DNA of 64,000 bases from NCBI RefSeq assembly GCF_032463525.1, contig NZ_CP135971.1, forward strand, positions 3,472,001-3,536,000. Reading direction: 5' to 3'. Every line of letters begins with the position of its first letter. Position 1 is the first letter of the stretch. Shown here piece by piece: positions 17,834 through 27,483 of the stretch. A program made the translations under genes and the position numbers. Under the pieces are notes generated by a model that was not told the DNA's origin, made no database searches, and saw only the letters and a list, made by a program, of their open reading frames with translations. This DNA comes from Pseudomonas sp. DTU_2021_1001937_2_SI_NGA_ILE_001. GTDB lineage: Bacteria > Pseudomonadota > Gammaproteobacteria > Pseudomonadales > Pseudomonadaceae.

Positions 17834-19135
17834 TCAAAGCGCCTTTTCGAAGATCTTCGAATTGCGCTGGTAGTTGTACAGCGAGGCGCGGGCGCTGGGC
17901 AGGCGGTCGACGCTGCTGGGCTCGAAGCCACGCTCGCGGAACCAGTGCGCGGTGCGCGTGGTGAGCACGAACAGCGTGGTGATGCCCAGAGCGCGGGCGC
18001 GGTCCTCGATGCGTTCGAGCAGTTCATCGCCCCGGCCACCGTGGCGGTATTCCGGGTTCACCGCCAGGCAGGCCAGCTCACCGGCCTGGGAGTCGGCAAT
18101 GGGGTACAGCGCGGCGCAGGCGATGATCATGCCTTCGCGCTCGACCACGCTGAACTGCTCGATTTCGCGCTCCAGCACTTCCCGCGAGCGGCGCACCAGA
18201 ATGCCCTGCTCTTCCAGCGGGGTGATCAGGTCGATCAGCCCGCCGACGTCTTCGATGCCGGCCTCACGGACCCGCTCGAACTGCTCCTGGGCCACCAGGG
18301 TGCCGCTGCCGTCACGGGTGAACAGTTCGGCCAGCAACGCGCCGTTCTCGGCGTAGCTGACGATATGGCTGCGGCCTACGCCACCGCGGCAGGCTTCGGC
18401 GGCGGCGTCGAGCAGTTCGGCCTGGTAGTTGCTCATGCCCAGGCGCTGCAGGTGCGCCGGCACCTGTTGCGGACGCAGTTCACGCACCAGCTTGCCGCTC
18501 TCGTCGAGCAGACCGGCCTCGGCGCCGAACAGCAGCAGCTTGTCGGCGCCCAGGTCGATGGCCACGCGGGTGGCGACGTCCTCGCAGGCCAGGTTGAACA
18601 CCTCACCGGTGGGCGAGTAACCCAGCGGCGACATCAGCACGATGTGCCGCTCGTCGAGCAGGCGGTTGATACCCTTGCGGTCGACGCGGCGCACTTCGCC
18701 GGTGTGCAGGTAGTCGACACCGTCGAGCACGCCGATGGGCCGTGCAGTGACCAGGTTGCCGCCGGTGACGCGCAGGCGCGAGCCCTGCATCGGCGAGTTG
18801 GCGATGTCCATCGACAACTTGGCTTCCAGGGCGATGCGCAGACCGCCCACGGCGTCGATGACGCACTCCAGGGTTTCCGCATCGGTCACCCGCAGGTCGC
18901 GGTGGAAACGCGGCTGCAGGCCACGCTGCGCCAGGCGGTTTTCGATCTGCGGGCGGGTGCCGTGGACCAACACCAGGCGCACGCCCATGCTGTGCAGCAG
19001 CACCAAGTCATGGACGATGTTGCCGAAGTTGGCGTGTTCGATGGCATCGCCCGGCAGCAGGACCACGAAGGTGCAGTCGCGGTGGGCGTTGATGTAAGGG
19101 GAAGCGTGGCGAAGCCAGTTGACGTATTCGGGCAT
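17834..19135 (-). CDS. argA: Amino-acid N-acetyltransferase (N-acetylglutamate synthase)
   Basis: First enzyme of arginine synthesis (433 residues, typical for pseudomonads), joining acetyl-CoA and glutamate. The N-terminal amino-acid-kinase domain (about 1-285, with VVLLPGDAIEHANFGNIVHD and LVLVHGTRPQIENRLA) binds arginine for feedback control. The C-terminal GNAT domain holds CLAVNPEYRHGGRGDELLER, the acetyl-CoA loop. The ATG at 19135 matches the conserved MPEYVNWLRHASPYINAHRD. It is followed on the same strand by argE upstream (19263-20411), a spacing typical of Pseudomonas. Confidence 0.96.
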   Translation of the reverse strand: MPEYVNWLRHASPYINAHRDCTFVVLLPGDAIEHANFGNIVHDLVLLHSMGVRLVLVHGTRPQIENRLAQRGLQPRFHRDLRVTDAETLECVIDAVGGLRIALEAKLSMDIANSPMQGSRLRVTGGNLVTARPIGVLDGVDYLHTGEVRRVDRKGINRLLDERHIVLMSPLGYSPTGEVFNLACEDVATRVAIDLGADKLLLFGAEAGLLDESGKLVRELRPQQVPAHLQRLGMSNYQAELLDAAAEACRGGVGRSHIVSYAENGALLAELFTRDGSGTLVAQEQFERVREAGIEDVGGLIDLITPLEEQGILVRRSREVLEREIEQFSVVEREGMIIACAALYPIADSQAGELACLAVNPEYRHGGRGDELLERIEDRARALGITTLFVLTTRTAHWFRERGFEPSSVDRLPSARASLYNYQRNSKIFEKAL

Positions 19136-19262
19136 GAACGCAAAAGCCTGTGTGGAAGTGGACGAAAGACAGAAACACACTCACGACATGGTGGCGGTCA
19201 TCGTCGGAACAGGCCTGGCAACACGCGCGGTCTCCTTGGGCTGAGTGATAGGGCCGGCCCGC

Positions 19263-20411
19263 TCATTGCGGGCTCAGGCAGTAGTGTTCGATCAGTTGCC
19301 TCAACAGACGCACGGTAGGCTGCAAACGTGACATTTCGAGGTATTCGCCCGGCTGATGGGCACAGGCGATATCACCGGGGCCCAGCACCAGGGTCTCGCA
19401 ACCGAGGCGTTGAAGATAAGGCGCCTCGGTACCAAATGCCACCGCTTCGGCCGTATGGCCTGTCAGACGCTCGGCCAGACGCACCAGTTCCGCATCGGCC
19501 GGCTGCTCGAACGGCGAGCACTCGGGGAACAGAGGCCGGTAATCGATGCTCACCTGATGCCGTTCGGCCAGTGGTTGTAACTTCTGACGAATCAGCCCGC
19601 GGAGAATTTCCGGGTCCATGCCCGGCAGCGGGCGCAGGTCGAACTCCAGCGAACACTGGCCACAGATGCGGTTGGGGTTGTCGCCGCCGTGGATGCAACC
19701 CAGGTTGAGGGTCGGCTGCGGCACGCTGAACTGCGGGTTGCGGTACTCGGCCTGCCACTGCGCCCGCAGGCCCTTGAGGTCGCCGATCACGTCGTGCATG
19801 GCTTCCAGCGCGCTGTGCCCCAGGCTCGGGTCGGAGGAATGGCCGCTGCGCCCGAGGATGTCGATGCGCTCCATCATCACCCCCTTGTGCAGGCGGATCG
19901 GCCGCAACCCGCTGGGTTCGCCGATCACCGCCGCGCGGCCCAACGGGCGCCCGGCCTCGGCCAGGGCGCGAGCACCGGCCATGGAGCACTCTTCGTCGCA
20001 GGTGGCGAGAATCAATAACGGCTGCTTGAACGGCTGGTCGAGCAGTGGCCGTACGGCCTCGATGATCAGCGGGAAAAAGCCCTTCATGTCGCAGCTGCCC
20101 AAGCCGACCCAGCGGTCATCGACCTCGGTGAGCTTCAACGGGTCGCTCTGCCACAGCGCTTCGTCGTAGGGCACGGTGTCGCTGTGCCCGGCCAGCACCA
20201 GGCCGCCGGGGCCGCTGCCGTAGCTGGCCAGCAGGTTGAACTTGCCAGGGGAAATGGTCTGGATCTCGCAACTGAAGTCCAGGTCGCCCAGCCAGCCGGC
20301 CAGCAGGTCGATGACCGGGCGGTTGGACTGGTCCAGCGCGGGCTGGGTGCAGCTCACCGAGGGGGTGGCGATCAGGGCAGCGAACTGCTCCTTCAAGGAC
20401 GGCAACGGCAT
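19263..20411 (-). CDS. argE: Acetylornithine deacetylase
   Basis: M20 metallopeptidase-family enzyme (382 residues) that releases ornithine from N-acetylornithine. Metal ligands and catalytic residues are visible: VLAGHSDTVPYD, GSCDMKGFFPLI and ATCDEECSMAGARAL, plus the dimerization-domain motif GRSGHSSDPSLG. The ATG at 20411 was chosen at MPLPSLKEQFAALIATPSVS, which begins the conserved fold. It lies upstream of argA in the same direction (about 130 bp apart) and diverges from the CYTH/CHAD gene. Confidence 0.95.
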   Translation of the reverse strand: MPLPSLKEQFAALIATPSVSCTQPALDQSNRPVIDLLAGWLGDLDFSCEIQTISPGKFNLLASYGSGPGGLVLAGHSDTVPYDEALWQSDPLKLTEVDDRWVGLGSCDMKGFFPLIIEAVRPLLDQPFKQPLLILATCDEECSMAGARALAEAGRPLGRAAVIGEPSGLRPIRLHKGVMMERIDILGRSGHSSDPSLGHSALEAMHDVIGDLKGLRAQWQAEYRNPQFSVPQPTLNLGCIHGGDNPNRICGQCSLEFDLRPLPGMDPEILRGLIRQKLQPLAERHQVSIDYRPLFPECSPFEQPADAELVRLAERLTGHTAEAVAFGTEAPYLQRLGCETLVLGPGDIACAHQPGEYLEMSRLQPTVRLLRQLIEHYCLSPQ

Positions 20412-20557
20412 GGGCAACGGCTCCTCGCGGGCTGAGCGACCATCATAGGGCCATAACGCGCCAGGAATAAACCGCCCATGTCCTGTAGACTGCCGCTCCA
20501 TGCAGCCCGTGCGGCTGCCCGTTCACCCGTACCCCCCGCGTTTGGATCGCCCCGGCC

Positions 20558-21925
20558 ATGCAGAAAGAAACCGAAATCAAACTCCGCGTCAGCCGCGAGA
20601 CCCTTGCCGCCCTGCGCGAGCACCCCTTGCTGAAGAAGCGCAACAAGAGCGGCTGGGAGCGCCTGGAGCTGACCAACCAGTATTTCGACACCCCGGAACG
20701 TGACCTGGCCCGCGCCAAGGTCGCGCTGCGCATCCGCCGCGACGGCGAGCAGCTCATCCAGACCCTCAAGACCCGTGGCCAGAGCGTCGCCGGCCTGTCC
20801 GAGCGCAACGAATTCAACTGGGACATCCCCAAGGCCAAGCTGGACCTGAAGAAACTCGACGGCCAATGCTGGCCCGAGCAGTTGGCCGAGCTGGACAAGA
20901 AAACCATCAAGCCGCTGTTCACCACCGATTTCGTGCGTGAAAAGGCCGAAATCGCCTGGGGTCGTGGCAAGGCCAAGGTGGTCATCGAAGCCGCTCTGGA
21001 CCTGGGCCAGGTGGTGGCCGGCAAGCACAAGGAAGAAATCTGCGAGCTGGAGCTGGAACTGCGCGAAGGCGAGCCGGATGCCCTGCTGGAACTGGCCGCC
21101 GAACTGGCCACCAGCCTGCCGCTGATGCCCTGCGACATCAGCAAGGCCGAGCGTGGCTACCGTCTGTTCGATGCCGACAGCTATTCGCTGAGCTTCAAGG
21201 CACCGGCACTGCACGCCGAACTGCCGCTGGACGATGCCTACACCGCCCTGGCCTGGCACCTGCTGGGCAGCAGCCAGCGGTTGGCCGAGCAGTATCGCTT
21301 CAATGGCCACTGGCGGTTGCTCAAGGACTGGGTCGAGCGCCTGGCTGAACTGCGCGCCCTGACCGCCAGCCTGGGCCAGTGCGCGCCACGCACCACCACC
21401 GCCAGCCTGCGCAAGGCGCTGGACGCCCTGCTCGAAGACTGGCGCCCGCTGGTGCAGGCCGGCCAGGACGACGCCGACGTGCGCGCCGCCGCCCATGAGC
21501 AGTTCCTCGAAGAGCTGCAGGACACCCGCTGGGGCGAGTTCTCGCTGAACACTTCGCGCTGGCTGCTGGCGCGCAGCTGGACGGTCGAGCGCAACAAGCG
21601 CGGCGAACGCCTGGGCGCGGTACCGCTGGGCAACTGGCTGCCGACCCTGCTGCAAGCGGAAGCCACCGCCCTGCAGCTGGACCGTTACCAGCAGCAGCCT
21701 GAAGACCTGGCCGAGCAACTGCCGCGCATCGAACGCATCCAGGCCTGGATGCACTGGGCTCGCGACGTGCTGGAACTGCCTGAGGTCGACCAACTGTATG
21801 GCGAGTTGAACAAGCTGGAAGAACTGGCCCACGCGCACATCAGCGACGAGGTGCTCGAACAGCGCGTACGCCAGGCCCTGACCGTGGCCCAGACCAAAGC
21901 CTGGAAGACCCTGCTGCGCGGTTGA
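20558..21925 (+). CDS. CYTH and CHAD domain protein, inorganic triphosphatase (YgiF-like)
   Basis: A 455-residue two-domain protein. The N-terminal CYTH domain (about 1-200) carries the catalytic ExExK as E4, E6 and K8 in KETEIKLRV and builds a tunnel barrel that hydrolyses triphosphate with metal ions. The C-terminal CHAD domain (about 220-455) is helical with conserved histidine and basic residues (AWHLLGSSQRLAEQYRFNGH) and is thought to bind polyphosphate. Divergence from argE matches the usual Pseudomonas order. An eight-unit REP array and a strong terminator follow. Confidence 0.9.
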   Translation: MQKETEIKLRVSRETLAALREHPLLKKRNKSGWERLELTNQYFDTPERDLARAKVALRIRRDGEQLIQTLKTRGQSVAGLSERNEFNWDIPKAKLDLKKLDGQCWPEQLAELDKKTIKPLFTTDFVREKAEIAWGRGKAKVVIEAALDLGQVVAGKHKEEICELELELREGEPDALLELAAELATSLPLMPCDISKAERGYRLFDADSYSLSFKAPALHAELPLDDAYTALAWHLLGSSQRLAEQYRFNGHWRLLKDWVERLAELRALTASLGQCAPRTTTASLRKALDALLEDWRPLVQAGQDDADVRAAAHEQFLEELQDTRWGEFSLNTSRWLLARSWTVERNKRGERLGAVPLGNWLPTLLQAEATALQLDRYQQQPEDLAEQLPRIERIQAWMHWARDVLELPEVDQLYGELNKLEELAHAHISDEVLEQRVRQALTVAQTKAWKTLLRG

Positions 21926-21933
21926 CCGGATGC

Positions 21934-22552
21934 CCCGGTAGGACCGGCTTCAGCCGGGATGGTGGTGGCGAACCCTTCGCGGCTGAAGCCGCTCCCACCA
22001 GGCCGACGAAAGCCCGGTAGGACCGGCTTTAGCCGGGATGACGGTGGCAACCCCTTCGCGGCTAACGCCGCTCCCCCCAGGCCGACGAAAGCCCGGTAGG
22101 ACCGGCTTCAGCCGGGATGACGGTGAAAAGCCCTTCGCGGCTGAAGCCGCTCCCACCAGCACCAATGAAAGCCCGGTAGGACCGGCTTCAGCCGGGATGG
22201 CGGTGAAAAGCCCTTCGCGGCTGAAGCCGCTCCCACCAGGCCGACGAAAGACCGGTAGGACCGGCTTCAGCCGGGATGGCGGTGACAAACCCTTCGCGGC
22301 TGAAGCCGCTCCCACCAGCACCCATGAAAGCCCGGTAGGACCGGCTTTAGCCGGGATGGCGGTGACAAGCCCTTCGCGGCTGAAGCCGCTCCCACCAGCA
22401 CCGATGAAAGCCCGGTAGGACCGGCGTTAGCCGGGATGGCGGCGACAAGCCCTTCGCGGCTGAAGCCGCTCGCACCAGCACCGACGAAAGACCGGTAGGA
22501 CCGGCTTCAGCCGGGATGACGGTGGCGAATCTATCGCGGATTAGGCCGCTCC
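21934..22552. repeat. Tandem array of eight 79/80-bp REP-pair units
   Basis: Units begin at 21934, 22013, 22092, 22172, 22251, 22331, 22411 and 22491. Each has one hairpin GGTAGGACCGGCTTCAGCC and a second, TTCGCGGCTGAAGCCGCTCC, followed by a linker. Linkers of the type AGGCCGACGAAAG give a 79-bp period, while AGCACCAATGAAAG-like ones give 80. The last unit degenerates and its right hairpin merges into the terminator at 22544-22570. This is non-coding; apparent reading frames through it are repeat artefacts. Confidence 0.9.
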
Positions 22553-22570
22553 TGCTGGAGCGGCCTTTTT
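22544..22570 (+). terminator. Rho-independent terminator of the CYTH/CHAD transcript
   Basis: The stem GGCCGCTCC, loop TGCT and GGAGCGGCC are followed by TTTTT. It stands 4 bp from the stop codon of the convergent permease gene. Confidence 0.8.
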
Positions 22571-22573
22571 GCA

Positions 22574-23968
22574 TCAGTTCAGAACGGTAGCGCCCTGCTG
22601 TGCGGCTGCCTTGCGGCGGCGCGAGGTCAGCAGGCCGGTGGCGATCACGCCGATGCTCAGCAGCGCCGTGGCGACGATCTCCATGCGGTGCTTCTCCATG
22701 AACAGCATGGTGATCAGCACGGCCGAGATGAACAGGATCACCGCCCAGGTCAGCCAGGGGAACAGCCACATGCGGAAGGTCAGCGGCTGACCGCTGGCCA
22801 GCAGCTTGCGGCGCATGCGCAGTTGCGACACGGCGATGACCAGGTACACCAGCAGCGCGATGGCGCCCGAGCTGGCCAGCAGGAACTGGAATACCGCTTC
22901 CGGGGCCACGTAGTTGGCGATCACAGTCAGGAAGGCCGCGGCAGTCGACAGCAGCACCGCCCAATGCGGCGTACCGGCGGCGGTGGTGCGGCTGGCCATG
23001 GCCGGCGCGTCACCGCGCTTGCCCAGCGAGTAGAGCATCCGCGAGGCGGTGTACAGCGCCGAGTTCAGGCAGCTGGTCACGGCGATCAGCACCACGATGT
23101 CCACCACCAGCTTGGCGTTCGGAATGCCCATGCGCTCCAGGACGGTCTGGTAGGAACCCACCTGCGCCAGGCTCGGGTCGTTCCATGGCACCAGCGACAC
23201 GACGATGAAGATCGACACCAGGTAGAACAGGCAGATACGCCAGATCACCGAATTGGTGGCCTTGGTGATCTGCTTGGCGGGGTCTTTGGATTCCGCAGCG
23301 GCAATGGTGACGATCTCGGTGCCCATGAACGAGAACATGGTGGTGAGAATGGCTGCCAGCACCGCGCCCAGGCCGTTAGGCATGAAGCCGCCGGTGTCGA
23401 ACAGGTGGCTGACACCGCTGACCTGGCTGATCGGCAGCAGGCCGAAGATCGCGGCCACACCCAGGGCCACGAAGGCGATGATCGACAGCACCTTGATGAG
23501 CGCGAACCAGAACTCGAACTCGCCGTAGTTCTTCACGCTGAACAGGTTGGTGGCGGTCAGCAGCAGGGTAATGACCAGCGAGTACACCCAGAACGACACC
23601 TGCGGGTACCAGGCATGCAGGATGGCCGCCGCGGCGTTGGCTTCCAGTGGAATCACCAGTACCCAGAACCACCAGTACAGCCAGCCGATGGTGAAACCGG
23701 CCCAGCGCCCGATGGCGCGGTCTGCATAAGTGGAGAAGGACCCGGTGTCCGGTGAGGCCACGGCCATTTCAGCCAGCATGCGCATGACCAGAACGACCAG
23801 GGTGCCAGCAGCGGCGTAGGCCAGCAGCACGGCTGGGCCGGCAGCGGCGATGGCGTGGCCGGAGCCGACGAACAGCCCGGCACCGATGACGCCGGCAATC
23901 GACAGCATGGTGATGTGCCGAGGTTTCAGGCCCTGATCAAGCGTGGAGGAATTTGCGGAATTGCTCAT
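22574..23968 (-). CDS. gabP: APC-family amino-acid permease, GABA permease type
   Basis: Inner-membrane proton symporter (464 residues, 12 hydrophobic helices). The amino-acid/polyamine signature is GVIGAGLFVGSGHAIAAAGP in helix 1, and helix 6 carries FSFMGTEIVTIAAAESKDP. The start at 23968 (MSNSANSSTLDQG) replaces a longer reading without family support. The length and sequence style match GabP of Pseudomonas, which takes up gamma-aminobutyrate. It is a single gene convergent with the CYTH/CHAD gene. Substrate choice inside this subfamily is hard to read, so GABA is likely but not proven. Confidence 0.82.
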   Translation of the reverse strand: MSNSANSSTLDQGLKPRHITMLSIAGVIGAGLFVGSGHAIAAAGPAVLLAYAAAGTLVVLVMRMLAEMAVASPDTGSFSTYADRAIGRWAGFTIGWLYWWFWVLVIPLEANAAAAILHAWYPQVSFWVYSLVITLLLTATNLFSVKNYGEFEFWFALIKVLSIIAFVALGVAAIFGLLPISQVSGVSHLFDTGGFMPNGLGAVLAAILTTMFSFMGTEIVTIAAAESKDPAKQITKATNSVIWRICLFYLVSIFIVVSLVPWNDPSLAQVGSYQTVLERMGIPNAKLVVDIVVLIAVTSCLNSALYTASRMLYSLGKRGDAPAMASRTTAAGTPHWAVLLSTAAAFLTVIANYVAPEAVFQFLLASSGAIALLVYLVIAVSQLRMRRKLLASGQPLTFRMWLFPWLTWAVILFISAVLITMLFMEKHRMEIVATALLSIGVIATGLLTSRRRKAAAQQGATVLN

Positions 23969-24469
23969 GGAAAGCACCTTTACGAATCGAGCCATACACA
24001 CCGGCGCGCCCTCGTAAAAAGAATGCTACGGCGGTGTTCTTTATCCTTTACGCAAGATCCGCGCCAGAAACATCCTGAAAACGACGTCGCGTAGAGAATG
24101 CGCGGCTTACAGACGAATCGCTGAAAGGGATTTTTTACAGCCCGTGCAGGATTTGTTACCGAACGCCTCAGAATTTCCCGATGAAACGCACCACACGGAA
24201 ACATTTTGTCGTAACGAGCACCAAACAAGTGCAACACATGGACTGCCATTTGGCCCTAAATGCTTTTCAGCCCCCGGCAAAACTGGCAACATCGCGCCCT
24301 TTTGCGCCAAACCGCCGGCCTTGGAGAGCCTTTTCCGCGCTGGCCGTTGCCGTTGCGGCGACACTCCCTGCCCCCCATGCAAGCGGCTGCGCCGCCCCAA
24401 TAGAGGGCTATGCTCAGCGCCGGGCAGATCGCCAACCCGCGCACGCATCAATTTTTGTGAGGACCCCAC
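23969..24469. other. Divergent promoter region of gabP and the basic-amino-acid ABC operon
   Basis: About 500 bp with lower GC near gabP. It should hold the promoters of both divergent units; a TATGCT box near 24410 is a possible -10 for the ABC genes. Reading frames inside it (for example 24181-24564) run into the ATPase gene in another frame, have no ribosome site and look non-coding. Confidence 0.5.
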
Positions 24470-25243
24470 ATGGCCGAGGCCACGCCCGCCCTGGAAATCC
24501 GCAACCTGCACAAACGCTACGACAAGCTCGACGTGCTGCGGGGCGTTTCCCTGACCGCACGTGACGGCGATGTCATCTCGATTCTCGGTTCGTCCGGTTC
24601 CGGCAAGTCGACCCTGCTGCGCTGCATCAACCTGCTGGAGAACCCGCACCAGGGCCAGATTCTGGTGAACGGCGAAGAGCTGCGCCTCAAGCCGGCGCGC
24701 AATGGCGAGCTGGTCGCGGCCGACAACGCGCAGATCAACCGCCTGCGCAGCGAGGTCGGTTTCGTGTTCCAGAACTTCAACCTCTGGCCGCACATGAGCG
24801 TACTCGACAACATCATCGAGGCACCGCGCCGGGTACTGGGGCAGAGCAAGGCCGAAGCCACCGAAGTGGCCGAGGCGCTGCTGGCCAAGGTCGGCATCGC
24901 CGACAAGCGCCACGCCTACCCCACCCAGCTGTCGGGCGGCCAGCAGCAGCGCGCGGCCATCGCCCGCACCCTGGCCATGCAGCCCAAGGTCATCCTGTTC
25001 GACGAACCGACCTCGGCCCTGGACCCGGAAATGGTCCAGGAAGTGCTCAACGTCATTCGCGGCCTGGCCGAGGAAGGCCGGACCATGCTGCTGGTCACCC
25101 ATGAAATGAATTTCGCCCGGCAGGTATCCAGTGAAGTAGTCTTTCTGCACCAGGGGCAGATCGAAGAACAGGGCACTCCCCAGCAAGTCTTCGAGGCCCC
25201 GCGTTCGGTACGGTGTCAACAATTCATGTCGAGCAATCGCTAA
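24470..25243 (+). CDS. Basic-amino-acid ABC transporter, ATPase (HisP-like)
   Basis: ATPase subunit (257 residues) of the polar-amino-acid family. It has Walker A SSGSGKST (41-48), the signature QLSGGQQQRAAIARTL, Walker B ILFDEPTSALDPE and the switch TLLVTHEMNFARQV-type motif. AGGACCCC precedes the ATG. It is first in a four-gene operon (ATPase, binding protein, two permeases) whose order matches histidine / lysine-arginine-ornithine importers of pseudomonads. Confidence 0.92.
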   Translation: MAEATPALEIRNLHKRYDKLDVLRGVSLTARDGDVISILGSSGSGKSTLLRCINLLENPHQGQILVNGEELRLKPARNGELVAADNAQINRLRSEVGFVFQNFNLWPHMSVLDNIIEAPRRVLGQSKAEATEVAEALLAKVGIADKRHAYPTQLSGGQQQRAAIARTLAMQPKVILFDEPTSALDPEMVQEVLNVIRGLAEEGRTMLLVTHEMNFARQVSSEVVFLHQGQIEEQGTPQQVFEAPRSVRCQQFMSSNR

Positions 25244-25256
25244 CGGAGCAACACCC

Positions 25257-26024
25257 ATGCAGACGTACAAGAAGTTACTGCTGGCCGCCGCCGCCACTCT
25301 GGCAATCACCGGCAACGCGTTCGCCGAGACCCTGAAGTTCGGGATCGAGGCTGCCTACCCACCGTTCAACAACAAGGATGCCAGCGGCCAGGTGGTGGGC
25401 TTCGACTATGAAATCGCCCAGGCCCTGTGCGCCAAGATGAAAGTCGAGTGTCAGCCGGTGACCTCCGACTGGGACGGCATCATCCCGGCGCTGAACGCCA
25501 AGAAGTTCGACTTCCTGATCTCTTCGCTGTCGATCACCGACGAGCGCAAGCAGGCCGTGGACTTCACCGACCCCTACTACTCCAATAAGCTGCAGTTCAT
25601 CGCGCCGAAGACCACCGAGGTGAAGGGCGAGAGCGCTGCAGAGCTGAAGGAATCGCTCAAGGGCAAGACCATCGGTGCCCAGCGCGCAACCCTGGCCAGC
25701 ACCTGGCTGGAAGACAACATGGGCAGCGACGCCAACGTCAGCCTCTATGACACCCAGGAAAACGCCTACCTGGACCTGTCTGCCGGCCGCACCGACGCCC
25801 TGCTGGCCGACAAGTACGTTTCCTACGAGTGGCTGAAGAGCGACGCGGGCAAGAACTTCGAGTTCAAGGGCAAGCCGGTCGAAGAGAACGACAAGGTCGG
25901 CATCGCCGTACGCAAGGGCGACGACCCGCTGCGTGAAAAGCTCAACGCCGCCCTGAAGGAAATCATCGCTGACGGCACCTACAAGAAGATCAACGACAAG
26001 TACTTCCCGTTCAGCATTCTCTGA
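25257..26024 (+). CDS. Basic-amino-acid ABC transporter, periplasmic binding protein (HisJ/ArgT-like)
   Basis: SBP family-3 protein (255 residues) with a signal peptide cut after AFA (residue 23). Motifs are TLKFGIEAAYPPFNNKD, GFDYEIAQALCAKMKVECQP with paired cysteines, and FLISSLSITDERKQAVDFTD. The Cys pair and these segments resemble the LAO/histidine-binding group, so lysine, arginine, ornithine or histidine are the expected ligands. It sits 13 bp after the ATPase gene. Confidence 0.9.
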   Translation: MQTYKKLLLAAAATLAITGNAFAETLKFGIEAAYPPFNNKDASGQVVGFDYEIAQALCAKMKVECQPVTSDWDGIIPALNAKKFDFLISSLSITDERKQAVDFTDPYYSNKLQFIAPKTTEVKGESAAELKESLKGKTIGAQRATLASTWLEDNMGSDANVSLYDTQENAYLDLSAGRTDALLADKYVSYEWLKSDAGKNFEFKGKPVEENDKVGIAVRKGDDPLREKLNAALKEIIADGTYKKINDKYFPFSIL

Positions 26025-26091
26025 TCCACCCTCCGGCCAGCGCTCCCCGAGGGGCGGCGCTGGCCGGACGGCTGCCTGAAACCACCTGCCC

Positions 26092-26784
26092 ATGAACATC
26101 GAACTCCACGGATTCGGCCCGGCGCTCGCTGCCGGCATGCTGATGACGGTGCAGCTGGCCCTTGCGGCGCTGTGCCTCGGCCTGGTGCTGGGCCTGCTCG
26201 GCGCCCTGGCCAAGACCTCGTCCAACCGAGCCCTGCAATGGCTCGGCGGTACTTATTCGACCCTGGTGCGCGGCGTACCCGAACTGCTCTGGGTGCTGCT
26301 GATCTACTTCGGCACCGTCAACGGCATGCGCGCCCTGGGTAACTGGCTGGGCATTCCCGACCTGGAACTCAACGCCTTCGCCGCCGGGGTCATCGCCCTG
26401 GGCCTGTGCTTCGGCGCCTACGCCACCGAAGTGTTTCGCGGCGCCCTGCTGGCGGTGCCCAAGGGCCATCGCGAAGCCGGCCTGGCCCTGGGCCTGTCGC
26501 GCGCACGGATCTTCTTGCGCGTGGTGATGCCGCAGATGTGGCGCATCGCCCTGCCCGGCCTGGGCAACCTGTTCATGATTCTGATGAAGGACACCGCGCT
26601 GGTGTCGGTGATCGGCCTGGAAGAAATCATGCGCCACGCGCAGATCGCCGTAGGCTTCACCAAAGAGCCTTTCACCTTCTACCTGGTGGCGGCCTTCATG
26701 TACCTGGGCCTGACCGTAGTGGCCATGACCGCGATGTACTTTCTGGAAAAACGCGCCGCCCGCGGCCTGACGAGGAGCGCCTGA
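26092..26784 (+). CDS. Basic-amino-acid ABC transporter, permease 1 (HisQ-like)
   Basis: Permease (230 residues) with five hydrophobic segments. The motif YSTLVRGVPELLWVLLIYFG and the EAA loop KGHREAGLALGLSRARIFLR mark the HisQ/ArtQ branch. It starts 67 bp after the binding-protein gene, across a GC-rich spacer that could fold. Its stop overlaps the next start (TGATG). Confidence 0.9.
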   Translation: MNIELHGFGPALAAGMLMTVQLALAALCLGLVLGLLGALAKTSSNRALQWLGGTYSTLVRGVPELLWVLLIYFGTVNGMRALGNWLGIPDLELNAFAAGVIALGLCFGAYATEVFRGALLAVPKGHREAGLALGLSRARIFLRVVMPQMWRIALPGLGNLFMILMKDTALVSVIGLEEIMRHAQIAVGFTKEPFTFYLVAAFMYLGLTVVAMTAMYFLEKRAARGLTRSA

Positions 26785-27473
26785 TGAACTGGGAAGTGAT
26801 CATCAAATGGCTGCCGCGCCTGGCCCAGGGCGCGACCCTGACCCTGGAGCTGGTGGCCATATCCGTCATCGCCGGGCTGATCCTGGCCATTCCCTTAGGG
26901 ATTGCCCGCGCCTCGAAGCTGCCGGCAGTACGCGCCCTGCCCTACGCCTACATCTTCTTCTTCCGTGGCACGCCGCTGCTGGTGCAGTTGTTCCTGGTGT
27001 ACTACGGCATGGCGCAGTTCGACGCGGTGCGCCAGAGCGTACTGTGGCCCTACCTGCGCAACCCGTTCTGGTGTGCGGTGATCACCATGACCCTGCACAC
27101 CGCTGCCTACATCGCCGAGATTCTGCGCGGTGCCATCCAGGCGGTGCCCACCGGCGAGATCGAAGCGGCCCGCGCGCTGGGCATGTCCAAGCACAAGGCG
27201 CTGCTGCACATCATCCTGCCCCGCGCCGTGCGCATCGGCCTGCCGGCCTACAGCAACGAAGTGATCCTGATGCTCAAGGCCAGCGCCCTGGCCAGCACCA
27301 TCACCCTGTTGGAACTGACCGGCATGGCGCGCACCATCATCGCCCGCACCTACCTGCCGGTAGAGATCTTCTTCGCCGCCGGGCTGTTCTACCTGCTCAT
27401 GTCGTTCGTGCTGGTGCAGGGCTTCAAGCTGCTGGAAAAAGCCCTGCGGGTCGACATGACCCAAGGCCGCTGA
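26784..27473 (+). CDS. Basic-amino-acid ABC transporter, permease 2 (HisM-like)
   Basis: Second permease (229 residues); it pairs with the previous one to form the heterodimeric membrane channel. FFFRGTPLLVQLFLVYYGMA and EIEAARALGMSKHKALLHII are the family motifs. The start at 26784 overlaps the stop of permease 1 by one base; much longer upstream frames are spurious. Confidence 0.92.
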   Translation: MNWEVIIKWLPRLAQGATLTLELVAISVIAGLILAIPLGIARASKLPAVRALPYAYIFFFRGTPLLVQLFLVYYGMAQFDAVRQSVLWPYLRNPFWCAVITMTLHTAAYIAEILRGAIQAVPTGEIEAARALGMSKHKALLHIILPRAVRIGLPAYSNEVILMLKASALASTITLLELTGMARTIIARTYLPVEIFFAAGLFYLLMSFVLVQGFKLLEKALRVDMTQGR

Positions 27474-27483
27474 ACGGCACCCC

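Noticed and set aside
21934..22552. Regular array that resembles a CRISPR
   Set aside because: The 79/80-bp units repeat along their whole length, with no unique spacers, and each unit is a pair of REP hairpins. No cas gene is nearby.
24181..24564. Small protein upstream of the HisP-like gene
   Set aside because: No ribosome site, Pro/Ala/Arg-rich shadow style, and it runs into the ATPase gene in another frame.
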